NCBI GenBank assembly: GCA_027063865.1
Contig: JAMOQT010000036.1
Span: 1-41,735, forward strand
Length of the DNA stretch: 41,735 bases
Origin: Nautiliaceae bacterium
GTDB lineage: Bacteria; Campylobacterota; Campylobacteria; Campylobacterales; Nautiliaceae
Direction of reading: 5' to 3'
Under the pieces are notes generated by a model, which was not told the DNA's origin, did not search any database, and saw nothing but the letters and a program-made list of their open reading frames with translations. The position numbers and the translations under genes were made by a program. Below, one piece after another: positions 7,173 through 14,790 of this stretch; positions within the stretch are counted from its first letter, which is position 1, and every line of letters starts with the position of its first letter.

Positions 7173-8030
7173 ATGTCGATGAGTAATGGGCAATGGAAAA
7201 TGGAAAATGTAAAATGTGAACGGAGTGAACCCGTCATACACGGAGTGTGTAATGGGGAAAATGAGCGCAGCGAACCCGGCCGCTTGGAAAGTGGCGGGGT
7301 GGATAATGGAAGATTGAATAAGTTTATAAAAACAAAAGACGGAAGTTTTACTTTAAAAAGTGAAAAATACAATGAATGTTATCATTCAAGCGAGGGGGCT
7401 TATACGGAGAGTCTTTATAAACACGTCCTGCCCGGATACACCGTAGCTGAAAAATTTGATTATTACGGCGGTGAAATAAGAATACTCGATATATGTTTCG
7501 GGCTCGGGTACAATACCTTAACCGCACTGCTTCACAAACCAAAAAACGTTAAACTAAAAATATTTTCACCCGAACTTGATTTAAAACTTATAAAATCATT
7601 AAAACATTTTAAATATCCGGAAAAATTTGAAAATTTATTGAGTGTAATCAATGACATAAGCCGAAATTTATATTATAAATCGGATAATGTTGAAATAGAG
7701 ATTTTTAACGGAGATGCAAGGGAATATGTAAAAAAACTTTCCGACATTCACATAGTTTATCAGGACGCTTTTTCCCCGAAGGTAAATAAAGAACTTTGGA
7801 CAATGGAATATTTTAAAAATATATCTGAAATACTGCATAAAAACAGTATAATAACTACATACAGTGTAGCAACGCCTGTGAGATGTGCTTTTTATAAATT
7901 AGGTATGAATATATATACACATCCATATGATGAAATAAGAAAAGGTACAATTGCATCGTATGCTAAGCTTGATTTCCCAAAAGTTGATTTTGAAGAAAAA
8001 TTAAAAAGAGTTAAGTGTATAACGTATTAG
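7173..8030 (+). CDS. MnmC-type methyltransferase-domain protein (DUF752)
   Basis: A 285-residue frame whose residues from about 50 onward match the methyltransferase half of MnmC, which finishes the mnm5(s2)U34 wobble modification of tRNA. The SAM-binding DICFGLGYNTL lies near 106-116 and the family motif QDAFSPKVNKELW near 195. The FAD oxidase half of enterobacterial MnmC is absent, as in several single-domain homologues. Roughly the first 46 codons are repeat DNA (7174-7320). The true start may be a later in-frame GTG at 7299 or TTG at 7314, or the gene may use an ATG supplied by the repeat. It directly follows the cNMP protein. Confidence 0.8.
   Translation: MSMSNGQWKMENVKCERSEPVIHGVCNGENERSEPGRLESGGVDNGRLNKFIKTKDGSFTLKSEKYNECYHSSEGAYTESLYKHVLPGYTVAEKFDYYGGEIRILDICFGLGYNTLTALLHKPKNVKLKIFSPELDLKLIKSLKHFKYPEKFENLLSVINDISRNLYYKSDNVEIEIFNGDAREYVKKLSDIHIVYQDAFSPKVNKELWTMEYFKNISEILHKNSIITTYSVATPVRCAFYKLGMNIYTHPYDEIRKGTIASYAKLDFPKVDFEEKLKRVKCITY
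7174..7320 (+). repeat. repeat block at the 5' end of the mnmC-like ORF
   Basis: Period-7 ATGGAAA words (7190-7218) are followed by short GC-rich palindromes such as CGGAGTGAACCCG and CCGCTTGGAAAGTGGCGG, then GGATAATGGAAGATTGA. The block is open in the gene frame and encodes MENVK-like and ERSEP repeats that do not resemble the protein family. Confidence 0.7.
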
Positions 8031-8272
8031 AAGAGTTAAGATGTTATTGTTTTTATAAACCAGAACTAGAAATTTTATAAATATTATTTTAAAGCTTACA
8101 TGTTTTTTCTTTTTTTACTTTCTTTCACTTCAAAAATATCGAAATTAGCATTACAAAAATTTTACAATTTTTTACAAAACATTACTTAAATGTGACAAAT
8201 TTAACAATAATTTAATGTTTGTGATTTATAATTCTACTCCCCCTTTTTCATCCTTTCTCCTTTTTAGATTTT

Positions 8273-8599
8273 CTAAAAAGTCAGATTGACAAGATGGTCG
8301 ATTCCGTCTTTTACGATCACAGCATCGATACAAAAGGCGGAATCGATTCTATTTTGTTTTAAATAAATTTCAGCTGAACGTATTATTCTTTTTAATTTAA
8401 CGGGAGTTATGTTAAAAACGGGCTCAAATGTTTTACCGCTTTTGACTTCAATAAAATGAAACACACCGTCTTTAAAAGCAATTATGTCTATTTCCCCGAA
8501 TTTTGTGTAAAAATTTCTTTCAACGATTTTATAGCCTTTGTTTTTTAAATATTCACAGGCTTTTTCTTCTGCAGTATTTCCGATTTTACGTGTATTCAT
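8273..8599 (-). CDS. YraN/UPF0102 family nuclease-fold protein
   Basis: A 108-residue UPF0102 protein with a restriction-endonuclease-like core: [17 protein letters not shown], then GEIDIIA (E36, D38) and FIEVKS (E51, K53), the usual D-ExK metal site. Its biochemical role is not settled in this family; a DNA-processing nuclease is the common suggestion. The ATG lies within the last codons of the upstream thioesterase gene, with a 14-base overlap, so the two are translated from one message. Confidence 0.88.
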   Translation of the reverse strand: MNTRKIGNTAEEKACEYLKNKGYKIVERNFYTKFGEIDIIAFKDGVFHFIEVKSGKTFEPVFNITPVKLKRIIRSAEIYLKQNRIDSAFCIDAVIVKDGIDHLVNLTF

Positions 8600-8951
8600 T
8601 TAATATCTTTATATGTGATTGCGGAATTTTTGATAATTTGGAATTTTTTATATAAGCTACAGTTACTTTAAGTTCGAATATTTTTTGTTTATCTTTGTAA
8701 ATTTCCTGTAAGATATTTACTCTTATTTTGGTGTAACCCAAAACTTTTGTTTTTATTTCGATTAAATCTCCAAGTTTTGCGGGAGTTATGTATTTGGCTT
8801 TTAAATCGGTTACAATATAACCTTCATTTTCAAAAAAAATATCGTGTTTAAAAAAAATTTCGCTTCTTGCCTGTTCGCAGAATTTGATGTATTCCGTATG
8901 GTAAACAATACCTCCGGCGTCCGTTGAGTCGTAATAAATTCTTTTTTTCAT
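8586..8951 (-). CDS. ybgC: YbgC-type acyl-CoA thioesterase
   Basis: A 121-residue hotdog-fold thioesterase. The signature [19 protein letters not shown] carries the catalytic Asp of the YbgC/4-hydroxybenzoyl-CoA thioesterase group. These enzymes act on short- or long-chain acyl-CoA or acyl-ACP, often linked to envelope lipid work. I set the start at the ATG at 8951, with AAAGGAG 5 bases upstream, rather than the TTG one codon earlier. The left boundary of the tnpB element appears to lie directly against this ribosome site, so the promoter may now come from the element. Confidence 0.9.
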   Translation of the reverse strand: MKKRIYYDSTDAGGIVYHTEYIKFCEQARSEIFFKHDIFFENEGYIVTDLKAKYITPAKLGDLIEIKTKVLGYTKIRVNILQEIYKDKQKIFELKVTVAYIKNSKLSKIPQSHIKILNEYT

Positions 8952-9009
8952 CAAAACTCCTTTAAGCCCGGAAACTTTGTTCTTTAGGGCGGAGAGGATG
9001 GCTTTTCTC

Positions 9010-9038
9010 TTGAATTATAACAAAATTTTGTATATAAT
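9010..9038 (+). promoter_or_regulatory. sigma70-type promoter of tnpB
   Basis: TTGAAT (9010-9015), a 17-base spacer and TATAAT (9033-9038). The ATG at 9045 is only 7 bases downstream, so a transcript from here would be nearly leaderless. The spacer holds the palindrome ACAAAATTTTGT. A TATAAT on the opposite strand (9014-9019 region) could fire toward ybgC. Confidence 0.55.
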
Positions 9039-9044
9039 ATTTAT

Positions 9045-10376
9045 ATGAAAACGATAATATTAACCCAAAAAAACAGGTTAAAACTAACAAAAGAAAAACA
9101 TAAAATTGTTAAGTTGCTTGCCTACCATTCTGCAAGACTGTATAATGTAGGATTATACAGCGTAAGACAATACTACTTTTTAAACGGAGAGTATCTGCCT
9201 TATGTAAAAAACTATCACTTATGCAAAACGAACGAACACTATAAACTACTTTTAAGCGATACGGCTCAACAGATATTAAGGCTTGTAGACAGAAATTTTA
9301 AAAGTTTTTTTAATCTGCTTAAACTAAAAAAACAGTGCAAATATTCAGACAAAATAGGACTTCCGAAATACAAAAAAGATAATGAGCTTATGACAATCTC
9401 AATTCAAGGCAGAAGTGCAAGAATCAAAGATGGATATGTTTATATTGGTTTGTCAAAGACATTTAAAGAAAAATATAAACCAAAAATTAACAAATTAGTA
9501 TTTAAACTGCCAAAACATATCCAAGTTGATAAACTTCAAGAAGTTAGGATAATTCCTGTATTCAATGGGATGGAATTTGATATAGAGTTTGTCTATAAAA
9601 AACAGGTTGAGCCTTTATCAATGGATAAAAACAGATATTTATCTATTGATATGGGCTTGGATAATCTATCTACCTGCTATTCTGATAGCGGGGCGGCTTT
9701 TATAATAGACGGTCGCTATCTCAAAAGTGTTAACCGCTATTACAATAAGCGGGTAGCATATCTTAAGTCCATATATGACAGACAGGGCATTAAATACTCA
9801 AAAAGACTTTTAAGATTAAAAAGAAAAAGAGATTTTAGAATTAACAATTACTTTAATCTTGCAGTCAAATATATTGCCGATTATTGTATTCAAAACAAAA
9901 TCGGTAATATAGTAATTGGAGATTTTAGAGATATTAAACAAGAAATCAATCTTGGTAAAAAGAATAATCAAAATTTTACATACATTCCTTACTACAAATT
10001 CAAACAAAAACTAAAATTAAAATGCGAACAGCTTGGAATTAGCTATATTCTTCAAGACGAAAGCTATACTTCTAAGGCTTCTTTTATAGATATGGATACT
10101 CCTGCAAATAACACTACTTTTAGCGGTTATAGAATTAAAAGAGGGCTATACCAGACAAAAGACGGATTAAAAGTAAATGCCGACGTAAACGGGGCGGCAA
10201 ATATATTAGTAAAATACTTAAAAAGTAACGGGCTGAGTAGAGAACTTGAAAATCTCTACTCTACCCGATATGGGTGCGTCAACCACCCTGTGAGGTTAAG
10301 GTTAGCCGCTCCTTTAAGGGGCAATCCCAAGACTGACATACCTCACAAGCTCCCGCTTTTAAGCGGGGGTAGTTGA
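9045..10376 (+). CDS. tnpB: TnpB, RuvC-like RNA-guided nuclease family
   Basis: A 443-residue TnpB, the ancestor-type nuclease of Cas12, guided by RNA made from the element's right end. RuvC-I is seen in SIDMGLDN (D202) and RuvC-III in VNADVNGAANI (D380). At the RuvC-II position the strand reads NIVIGDFRDIKQE with Gly292 where most TnpBs have Glu. The nearest acids are D293 and E300, with E340 in DESYTSKAS further on. The Cys4 zinc finger between RuvC-II and III is absent. The last 30 or so codons run through the right-end structured region. It belongs to a known TnpB branch with the xIG and TSKAS motifs; activity is uncertain. Confidence 0.92.
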   Translation: MKTIILTQKNRLKLTKEKHKIVKLLAYHSARLYNVGLYSVRQYYFLNGEYLPYVKNYHLCKTNEHYKLLLSDTAQQILRLVDRNFKSFFNLLKLKKQCKYSDKIGLPKYKKDNELMTISIQGRSARIKDGYVYIGLSKTFKEKYKPKINKLVFKLPKHIQVDKLQEVRIIPVFNGMEFDIEFVYKKQVEPLSMDKNRYLSIDMGLDNLSTCYSDSGAAFIIDGRYLKSVNRYYNKRVAYLKSIYDRQGIKYSKRLLRLKRKRDFRINNYFNLAVKYIADYCIQNKIGNIVIGDFRDIKQEINLGKKNNQNFTYIPYYKFKQKLKLKCEQLGISYILQDESYTSKASFIDMDTPANNTTFSGYRIKRGLYQTKDGLKVNADVNGAANILVKYLKSNGLSRELENLYSTRYGCVNHPVRLRLAAPLRGNPKTDIPHKLPLLSGGS

Positions 10377-10378
10377 CT
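10240..10378 (+). ncRNA. putative omega-RNA (reRNA) scaffold at the tnpB right end
   Basis: In this family the guide RNA scaffold overlaps the 3' end of tnpB and the right end. Here the segment has CTCCTTTAAGGGG and CCCGCTTTTAAGCGGG stems ending at GTAGTTGAC. The guide would start in the flank at about 10379 (TTCAATCC). The call is by position and structure only. Confidence 0.4.
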
Positions 10379-10400
10379 TCAATCCTTTCAATGTTATAAT
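10373..10400 (+). promoter_or_regulatory. promoter across the tnpB element's right end
   Basis: TTGACT (10373-10378), a 16-base spacer and TATAAT (10395-10400) lie before the flavoprotein gene. The -35 falls in the conserved GTAGTTGAC end of the element and the -10 in the flank, suggesting a hybrid promoter made by insertion. Confidence 0.6.
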
Positions 10401-10419
10401 TCTATCAAAAAGGCAATCT

Positions 10420-11532
10420 TTGTATGATGTGATTATTTTAGGAGCAGGGGCGAGCGGGCTGTTTTTGGCTGAGTTTTTAAAAAACAAAAAGATACTGATA
10501 ATAGAACATAATTCAAAAATCGGCGAAAAAATAAAAATAAGCGGCGGCGGAAAATGTAATATTACCAACAAATATGTGAATTATAAAAATTATTATCCCG
10601 AAAGCGAATTTGTTAAAAACACACTGCAAAAAGCAGGTAATAAAGAACTTTTAAAATGGATAAAAAACAAAGGGCTTAAAGTTTACGAATTAAAAGAGGG
10701 ACAGTATTTTTTTAAATCTTCTCAGGATATTTTAAATGTTTTACAGCCTGGTTGCAAGGTTTTGTTAAACACCGAAGTTTTAGAAGTAAAAGAAGGTTTT
10801 GAGGTTGTGACCGATAAAGGCGTTTTTAAGTCCAAAAACGTTGTGGTGGCGCTTGGGGGTAGAAGTTATAAAAAACTGGGCGCTAGTGAAAAAGGATATG
10901 AAATAGCTAAAAATTTCGGACATACAATTACACCGCTTAAACCGGCGCTTGTCGGATTTACCGTCCAGCCCCAAGAGAACTGGTTTAAAAAATTAAGCGG
11001 AGTTTCTTTAAGGGCAGATGTATATGTATCGGATAAAAAATTTTCTCAAAACATTCTTTTTTCGCACAGGGGTATTACGGGACCCGCTGTTTTGAATGCA
11101 TCTCTTTACTGGGAGAAGGGCAGAATAAAAATAGATTTTTTGTCTGGAAAAAAGCTTGAAGAGTTTTTAACAAAAGGACATAAACAGATAACCACCCAGC
11201 TTCCTTTGCCGAAAAACTTTGTAAAAGAGTTTTTAAAAAGTATAGGTTTGGATGATAAAAAAGTTAAATTTTTAAACACTAATGAATGGGAAATGTTAAA
11301 ACATCTGGAAAATTATGAGTTTGCTCCTGCCGGGACGTTTGGTTTTGAGAGGGCGGAAGTAACAAAAGGCGGCGTTAATCTGAATGAAATAAATAGATAT
11401 ATGGAATCTAAAAAAGTAAAAGGGCTTTATTTTATAGGTGAAGTTTTGGATGTTACGGGAGAACTTGGAGGATATAATTTCCAGTGGGCTTTTAGCAGCG
11501 CTTATTTGGCTTTTTTGGGATTAAGTTTGTAA
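10420..11532 (+). CDS. HI0933/BaiN-family flavoprotein
   Basis: A 370-residue NAD(P)/FAD-dependent oxidoreductase of the HI0933 (YhiN/BaiN) family. The dinucleotide fold GAGASGLFLAEF lies near 8-19, IIEHNSKIGEKIKISGGG follows with the family's GGG(K/R)CN motif, and the C-terminal FAD contact is GGYNFQWAFSS. The substrate is not known for most members. The start is a TTG at 10420 with AAAAAGG upstream; the product then opens directly with the beta strand YDVIILGAG. The 3' end overlaps the convergent PilO-like gene by about 31 bases. Confidence 0.9.
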   Translation: MYDVIILGAGASGLFLAEFLKNKKILIIEHNSKIGEKIKISGGGKCNITNKYVNYKNYYPESEFVKNTLQKAGNKELLKWIKNKGLKVYELKEGQYFFKSSQDILNVLQPGCKVLLNTEVLEVKEGFEVVTDKGVFKSKNVVVALGGRSYKKLGASEKGYEIAKNFGHTITPLKPALVGFTVQPQENWFKKLSGVSLRADVYVSDKKFSQNILFSHRGITGPAVLNASLYWEKGRIKIDFLSGKKLEEFLTKGHKQITTQLPLPKNFVKEFLKSIGLDDKKVKFLNTNEWEMLKHLENYEFAPAGTFGFERAEVTKGGVNLNEINRYMESKKVKGLYFIGEVLDVTGELGGYNFQWAFSSAYLAFLGLSL

Positions 11533-12068
11533 TGTTCTAATTTTAATGTTAAATTGATGTTTTCTTTGTTTTTTACAAAATCAATTGGAAAATATACCCT
11601 AAGGACTGATTTATAAGTTTTTAAAGAGTCTATAAAGTCGTAGAAATTTTTCGGGGATTTTATTGTTGAGGTGACAATGTATGTGGTTTTTAAGAAATCT
11701 TTTTTATAAACGCTTGAGTTGATTTCTTTTATAGAATGTACATTCATATATTTGGACGCAAACATTTTGAAATTTTTTTCATTAAAATCCCTTTTTAGCG
11801 CATTGATAATTTTTCTGTTTGCGTTTTGAAGTTTTTTTAAACTTTTAAGTTTTGTTTTATATTCGTTGGTTGTGACTTCAAGGTTGTATTTGGTTTGATA
11901 ATACTCTTTTTTTGCTTTTTTAAAAGAGTGTATTGCGGGAGATATTAAAAATGCTATAATTGCAAGAGTAATGATTATGAAAAGTGTAAAAAAGAGAAAA
12001 TTTTTTATAACATCAATGCCGTATATTTTAATTTTTGGTATTTTTATGGAAATTTTCGGTATTTTCAT
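11502..12068 (-). CDS. PilO-like inner-membrane protein
   Basis: A 188-residue bitopic protein: a basic N-terminus rich in IPKIK, one transmembrane helix at about 24-46, a periplasmic coiled coil (about 50-95) and a small alpha/beta domain. This is the layout of PilO/GspM-type platform proteins. It follows a PilN-like and a PilM-like gene with 4- and 8-base overlaps, and the set resembles the alignment subcomplex of type IV pilus or competence systems. Sequence identity to named PilO is weak, so the call rests on topology and gene order. Confidence 0.6.
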   Translation of the reverse strand: MKIPKISIKIPKIKIYGIDVIKNFLFFTLFIIITLAIIAFLISPAIHSFKKAKKEYYQTKYNLEVTTNEYKTKLKSLKKLQNANRKIINALKRDFNEKNFKMFASKYMNVHSIKEINSSVYKKDFLKTTYIVTSTIKSPKNFYDFIDSLKTYKSVLRVYFPIDFVKNKENINLTLKLEHYKLNPKKAK

Positions 12069-12571
12069 TCTTTTTCTTTCAAATAGTTTTCCGATTTAAA
12101 TTTGTACCATCCGTTTTTCATTTGGTAAAAATATGTTTTTGTTTCGGTAAAAATCGATTCCAACGGAGGTAGCATCAACATATTGTATATATCCTGAGTC
12201 GGTGTAATACCGTATATAATCAGTTTGTTTTTATCAAATGAGATACTGCTTAATGTAATAGGGTCGGGGATCAGATCAAGAAGGTTTTTTATACTGTCTT
12301 TCATAAGGGAATTTTTAACCATTATATCTTCATAAAGGGTTTTTTGTTTATAAATAAACTGTTTTTGAGAATCCATTTCTATGATTTTTTGTTTTAACGA
12401 AACTATTTCTTTATTGAAAGAATCTGTGTCTTTATTGTATAAAAACGTTTTTATTTCCAGAAATACAACAAAAGAAATATATAGTATTACAGAAGCACAA
12501 ATAAATATAAGCCATAATTTTGTATCCTCTTTTAAGAGCGGTTTTTTTTTGGGTTGTGTAAAACTATACAT
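12065..12571 (-). CDS. PilN-like inner-membrane protein
   Basis: A 168-residue bitopic protein with a short cytoplasmic N-terminus (MYSFTQPKKKPLLKED), one transmembrane helix at about 21-43, a coiled coil (about 50-85) and a C-terminal domain containing LLDLIPDPITLSSISFDKNKLIIYG, which has the ferredoxin-like strand order of PilN domains. PilN tails normally dock on PilM in the cytoplasm. The start overlaps the PilM-like gene by 8 bases. It is probably part of a DNA-uptake or pilus platform. Confidence 0.65.
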   Translation of the reverse strand: MYSFTQPKKKPLLKEDTKLWLIFICASVILYISFVVFLEIKTFLYNKDTDSFNKEIVSLKQKIIEMDSQKQFIYKQKTLYEDIMVKNSLMKDSIKNLLDLIPDPITLSSISFDKNKLIIYGITPTQDIYNMLMLPPLESIFTETKTYFYQMKNGWYKFKSENYLKEKE

Positions 12572-13436
12572 TTTCCCTGCTTATTTTGTTTATTGTTTTT
12601 AAAATATCAAATTTATCGACCGAACTTTCAATAAACAGTTCATCCATTATCATATCCGTAATGGTGTTTTCAATACCTATGGTATCAAAAATAAAAATTT
12701 TTTCAACAAAATCGGATCCGTTTTCATAATACTCCTGCAGGGCGGCTTTAATGTGTTCTATTATTTTATATTCAAAATTTAAATTTTCTATATTTTCTTT
12801 TTCTTCCTCTTCTTCATCAATGTTTTCGATATCTTCATCTAATGTTTCATCAAAATCTTCAACTATGTCAATATCGCTTATATCTTCAATTCCCTCTTCT
12901 TCGGAAGTTTCGCCGCTTTCTTCTGTGATGGGAAAAGTGTCGCTAAAAACGGGAATGTGGTTGTTGTAAATTAAAACATATGAAAATTCTTTGGTGGTAA
13001 GGATATAAAGGGTGTTGTGTCTTAATGTGGACGTAAAATCTATTAAAGCGAATGCCGAGTATAAAAAATCGAGTTTAGCGTAAGTTTTTTTTAATTCTAC
13101 AAGTTCGTAAATGGTGGTGTAAAAAGAGTATTTGTTTTTTATGCATAAAAATTTTATGTTTTCAATATCTATTCCGAATTCTTTGTATTTTTGTTTGTTG
13201 CATGAAGGCACTACGCCTTGATTCGGAGAATCGATAAAAGTGGATATGTATGTTTGAGGATTGTCTTCAATGACCAAGTCTATATATTCCGTCAGCTCTT
13301 TTTTATTTTTAAATTCTTTTGTTTCACTGAAAATTACCCGGTTTTTTTTGTATTGTTCGTTTAAAAGTTTATACTGATCCTCTTCTTTGTAAAATGCTAT
13401 AAGGTTCGGTTTAAAAAGAAGGCTTTTTATGAACAT
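12564..13436 (-). CDS. PilM-like cytoplasmic protein with acidic insertion
   Basis: A 290-residue soluble protein just upstream of the PilN- and PilO-like genes. It has no transmembrane segment. Strands such as LYILTTKEFSYVLIYNNHIPVFSDTFPI resemble an actin-like ATPase subdomain. Residues of about 172-222 are an almost pure Glu/Asp/Ile stretch. An actin-type phosphate-binding glycine loop is not evident, so nucleotide binding is doubtful. It overlaps xerH by 10 bases. The PilM assignment comes from order and fold impression, not from strong motifs. Confidence 0.5.
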   Translation of the reverse strand: MFIKSLLFKPNLIAFYKEEDQYKLLNEQYKKNRVIFSETKEFKNKKELTEYIDLVIEDNPQTYISTFIDSPNQGVVPSCNKQKYKEFGIDIENIKFLCIKNKYSFYTTIYELVELKKTYAKLDFLYSAFALIDFTSTLRHNTLYILTTKEFSYVLIYNNHIPVFSDTFPITEESGETSEEEGIEDISDIDIVEDFDETLDEDIENIDEEEEEKENIENLNFEYKIIEHIKAALQEYYENGSDFVEKIFIFDTIGIENTITDMIMDELFIESSVDKFDILKTINKISRENV

Positions 13437-14236
13437 AACGGATGGGCCTTTAAATAGTTTTGCAGTTTTAAAGAGTTACTGAGTTTTGTATAAATCTGTG
13501 TTGTAGAAATAAATTCATGTCCTAAAAGTTCGCTTACGTCGTTTATCCTCGCTCCGTTTTGAAGCATATAAGTGGCAAATGAATGTCTCAGCTGGTGGGG
13601 TGTTACATGAATGCCGTGCTTTTTAAATGCTTTTTGAATAAGGTATCTTATTTTGTCCGCACCTAAAGGATGTCCTTCTTTTTCAAAAAGAAACTCTTTT
13701 TTAGGGTTTGTCTGGAGATATTTGTCAATAAATTCTTTCAGTTTTGGATGAAGCGGCAATATTCTTGTTTTTGCCCCTTTTCCCCTTATTTCAATCCACT
13801 CTCCTTTAATGTCGCTAAGTTTGATACCCGCTGCTTCGCTTATACGAAGACCGAGTGAAAATATGACTATAATTGCGAGATATTCATCCATTGTGGCGGA
13901 TTGAAGCGCTTTTTTAATATGCTCCATACTGACGGGTTTTGGAAGGGTTTTTGGTACTTTTATATGCTCATCCCCGACTATTTTGAATTTATATCCTTCA
14001 GTTTGCAAAAATTCAAAAAAGCTTCTAAGGGCAGATACTTTTTTTGCAATTGTTTTTTTATTTAAATCGGCGATATGAAGCCTGTATGGTGTTATGTCGA
14101 TTATGTTGTTTTCAATTTCTATATGGTTTATTGCTTCGTTTAATACAATTTCATACGTTTTGTAGGTATTTGCCGATTTTGTTTTTTTAACAAAGCTAAG
14201 AAACTTTTTAATCTCTTTTTGCAAAAACTTTTTCAT
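13427..14236 (-). CDS. xerH: tyrosine recombinase XerH
   Basis: A 269-residue tyrosine recombinase. The N-terminal core-binding region spans about 1-95 and the catalytic domain follows with R131 (LGLRISEA), K155, H214 and R217 (HQLRHSF), H240 (LLGHEF) and nucleophile Y249 (TQIYTKLS). Epsilonproteobacteria use the single XerH with a dif site to resolve chromosome dimers, and length and motifs fit that group. No dif-like site was recognised nearby. Its place between a TPR gene and pilMNO-like genes, with overlaps on both sides, is unusual for a chromosome-resolution gene. Confidence 0.88.
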   Translation of the reverse strand: MKKFLQKEIKKFLSFVKKTKSANTYKTYEIVLNEAINHIEIENNIIDITPYRLHIADLNKKTIAKKVSALRSFFEFLQTEGYKFKIVGDEHIKVPKTLPKPVSMEHIKKALQSATMDEYLAIIVIFSLGLRISEAAGIKLSDIKGEWIEIRGKGAKTRILPLHPKLKEFIDKYLQTNPKKEFLFEKEGHPLGADKIRYLIQKAFKKHGIHVTPHQLRHSFATYMLQNGARINDVSELLGHEFISTTQIYTKLSNSLKLQNYLKAHPLCS

Positions 14237-14663
14237 ATATTTTTTTCGCCTTTTTGTATTGTAGTTTTGCTTTGTTTTTTAAATCATCGCTTATTAAAAG
14301 CGATGGTTTTAAATTTCTATATTCGTCCAGCAGTATTTCAAGCATTATTTTAACTCTTTGACGTTCTTTGTCGTTTAGGTGGTCTTTATTTGCTATTTCT
14401 TCAATTTTTTTAAAATATTTATCTGCGTCACTCAGAAAATTCTGCCATTCTTTTGCGATTTGCGACTGTGTGTAAACGGTAAATGCCATTCTGTTATACG
14501 GGTCTAGCAAATAAGCTTTTTTTGATTTTTCATATGCTTTATTATATTCCCCGTTTTCGAAATAATACCTGGCCTCCAAAGAAAGCCGGTATGAATCATT
14601 TAGCATAAAATACAATATAAAACAGATAATAATTATACCAAGAAAAAACAGTACTTTTTTTAT
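14208..14663 (-). CDS. membrane-anchored TPR-like protein, probable ATA start
   Basis: A helical-repeat protein with one clear TPR motif (YYFENGEYNKAYEKSKKAYLL, about 35-55) and further helices. The usual start (TTG or ATG near 14612) would leave the gene without a ribosome site. Reading upstream in frame gives KKVLFFLGIIIICFILYF, a signal-anchor helix, preceded by an ATA codon at 14663-14661 with a strong AAAGGAG 5 bases before it. From that codon the product is 151 residues. It heads the xerH-pilMNO-like operon and overlaps xerH by 29 bases. An ATG-to-ATA sequence change would also explain it. Confidence 0.7.
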   Translation of the reverse strand: MKKVLFFLGIIIICFILYFMLNDSYRLSLEARYYFENGEYNKAYEKSKKAYLLDPYNRMAFTVYTQSQIAKEWQNFLSDADKYFKKIEEIANKDHLNDKERQRVKIMLEILLDEYRNLKPSLLISDDLKNKAKLQYKKAKKIYEKVFAKRD

Positions 14664-14679
14664 ATTCTCTCCTTTTTCA

Positions 14680-14790
14680 AGTTAAGTAGATAAGTAGTTA
14701 AGTTGATAAGTTGTGAAGGGTATATATGCAATATTGTCTTTTAAACCTTCACGACTTCACGACTTCACAACTTCACAACTTCACAACTTA
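14680..14790. repeat. inverted period-8 array between TPR gene and miaB
   Basis: The left arm has words TAAGTAGA, TAAGTAGT, TAAGTTGA and TAAGTTGT (14684-14718). The right arm has CTTCACGA twice and CTTCACAA three times (14748-14787), ending at the miaB stop. The words match the array before tsaD. It separates two minus-strand units, so it could act as a hairpin terminator for miaB. Confidence 0.75.

Larger units (their letters stand above)
8966..10378 (+). mobile_element. solitary tnpB element of the IS200/IS605 superfamily (IS1341-like)
   Basis: The element holds one gene, tnpB, and no tnpA, so it would need a transposase in trans. The right end has a hairpin CCCGCTT-TT-AAGCGGG at 10352-10367 followed by GGTAGTTGAC, the usual form of an IS605-type right end. 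The left end is placed after TTTAA (8961-8965), before GCCCGGAAACTTTG and CTTTAGGGCGGAGAGG, by analogy with family target motifs. Both boundaries are inferred from structure, not from a second copy, and may be off by several bases. Confidence 0.7.

Noticed and set aside
7173-7372. Minus-strand frame across the repeat block
   Set aside because: It is composed of repeat complement and lacks any protein-family signal.
8260-8280. CTTTTTAGA-TTT-TCTAAAAAG hairpin as a yraN terminator
   Set aside because: The stem is almost all A/T and no T-run follows on the minus strand; it may be chance in AT-rich DNA.
12751-12969. Serine-rich open frame opposite the PilM-like gene
   Set aside because: It is the antisense of the Glu/Asp-rich codons (GAA/GAT give TTC/ATC/TCT), so it is a shadow.
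14680-14790. Possible CRISPR-like array in the repeated CTTCACAA words
   Set aside because: The units are 8 bases with no spacers between them; CRISPR repeats are 23 bases or longer with unique spacers. The same holds for the other arrays.
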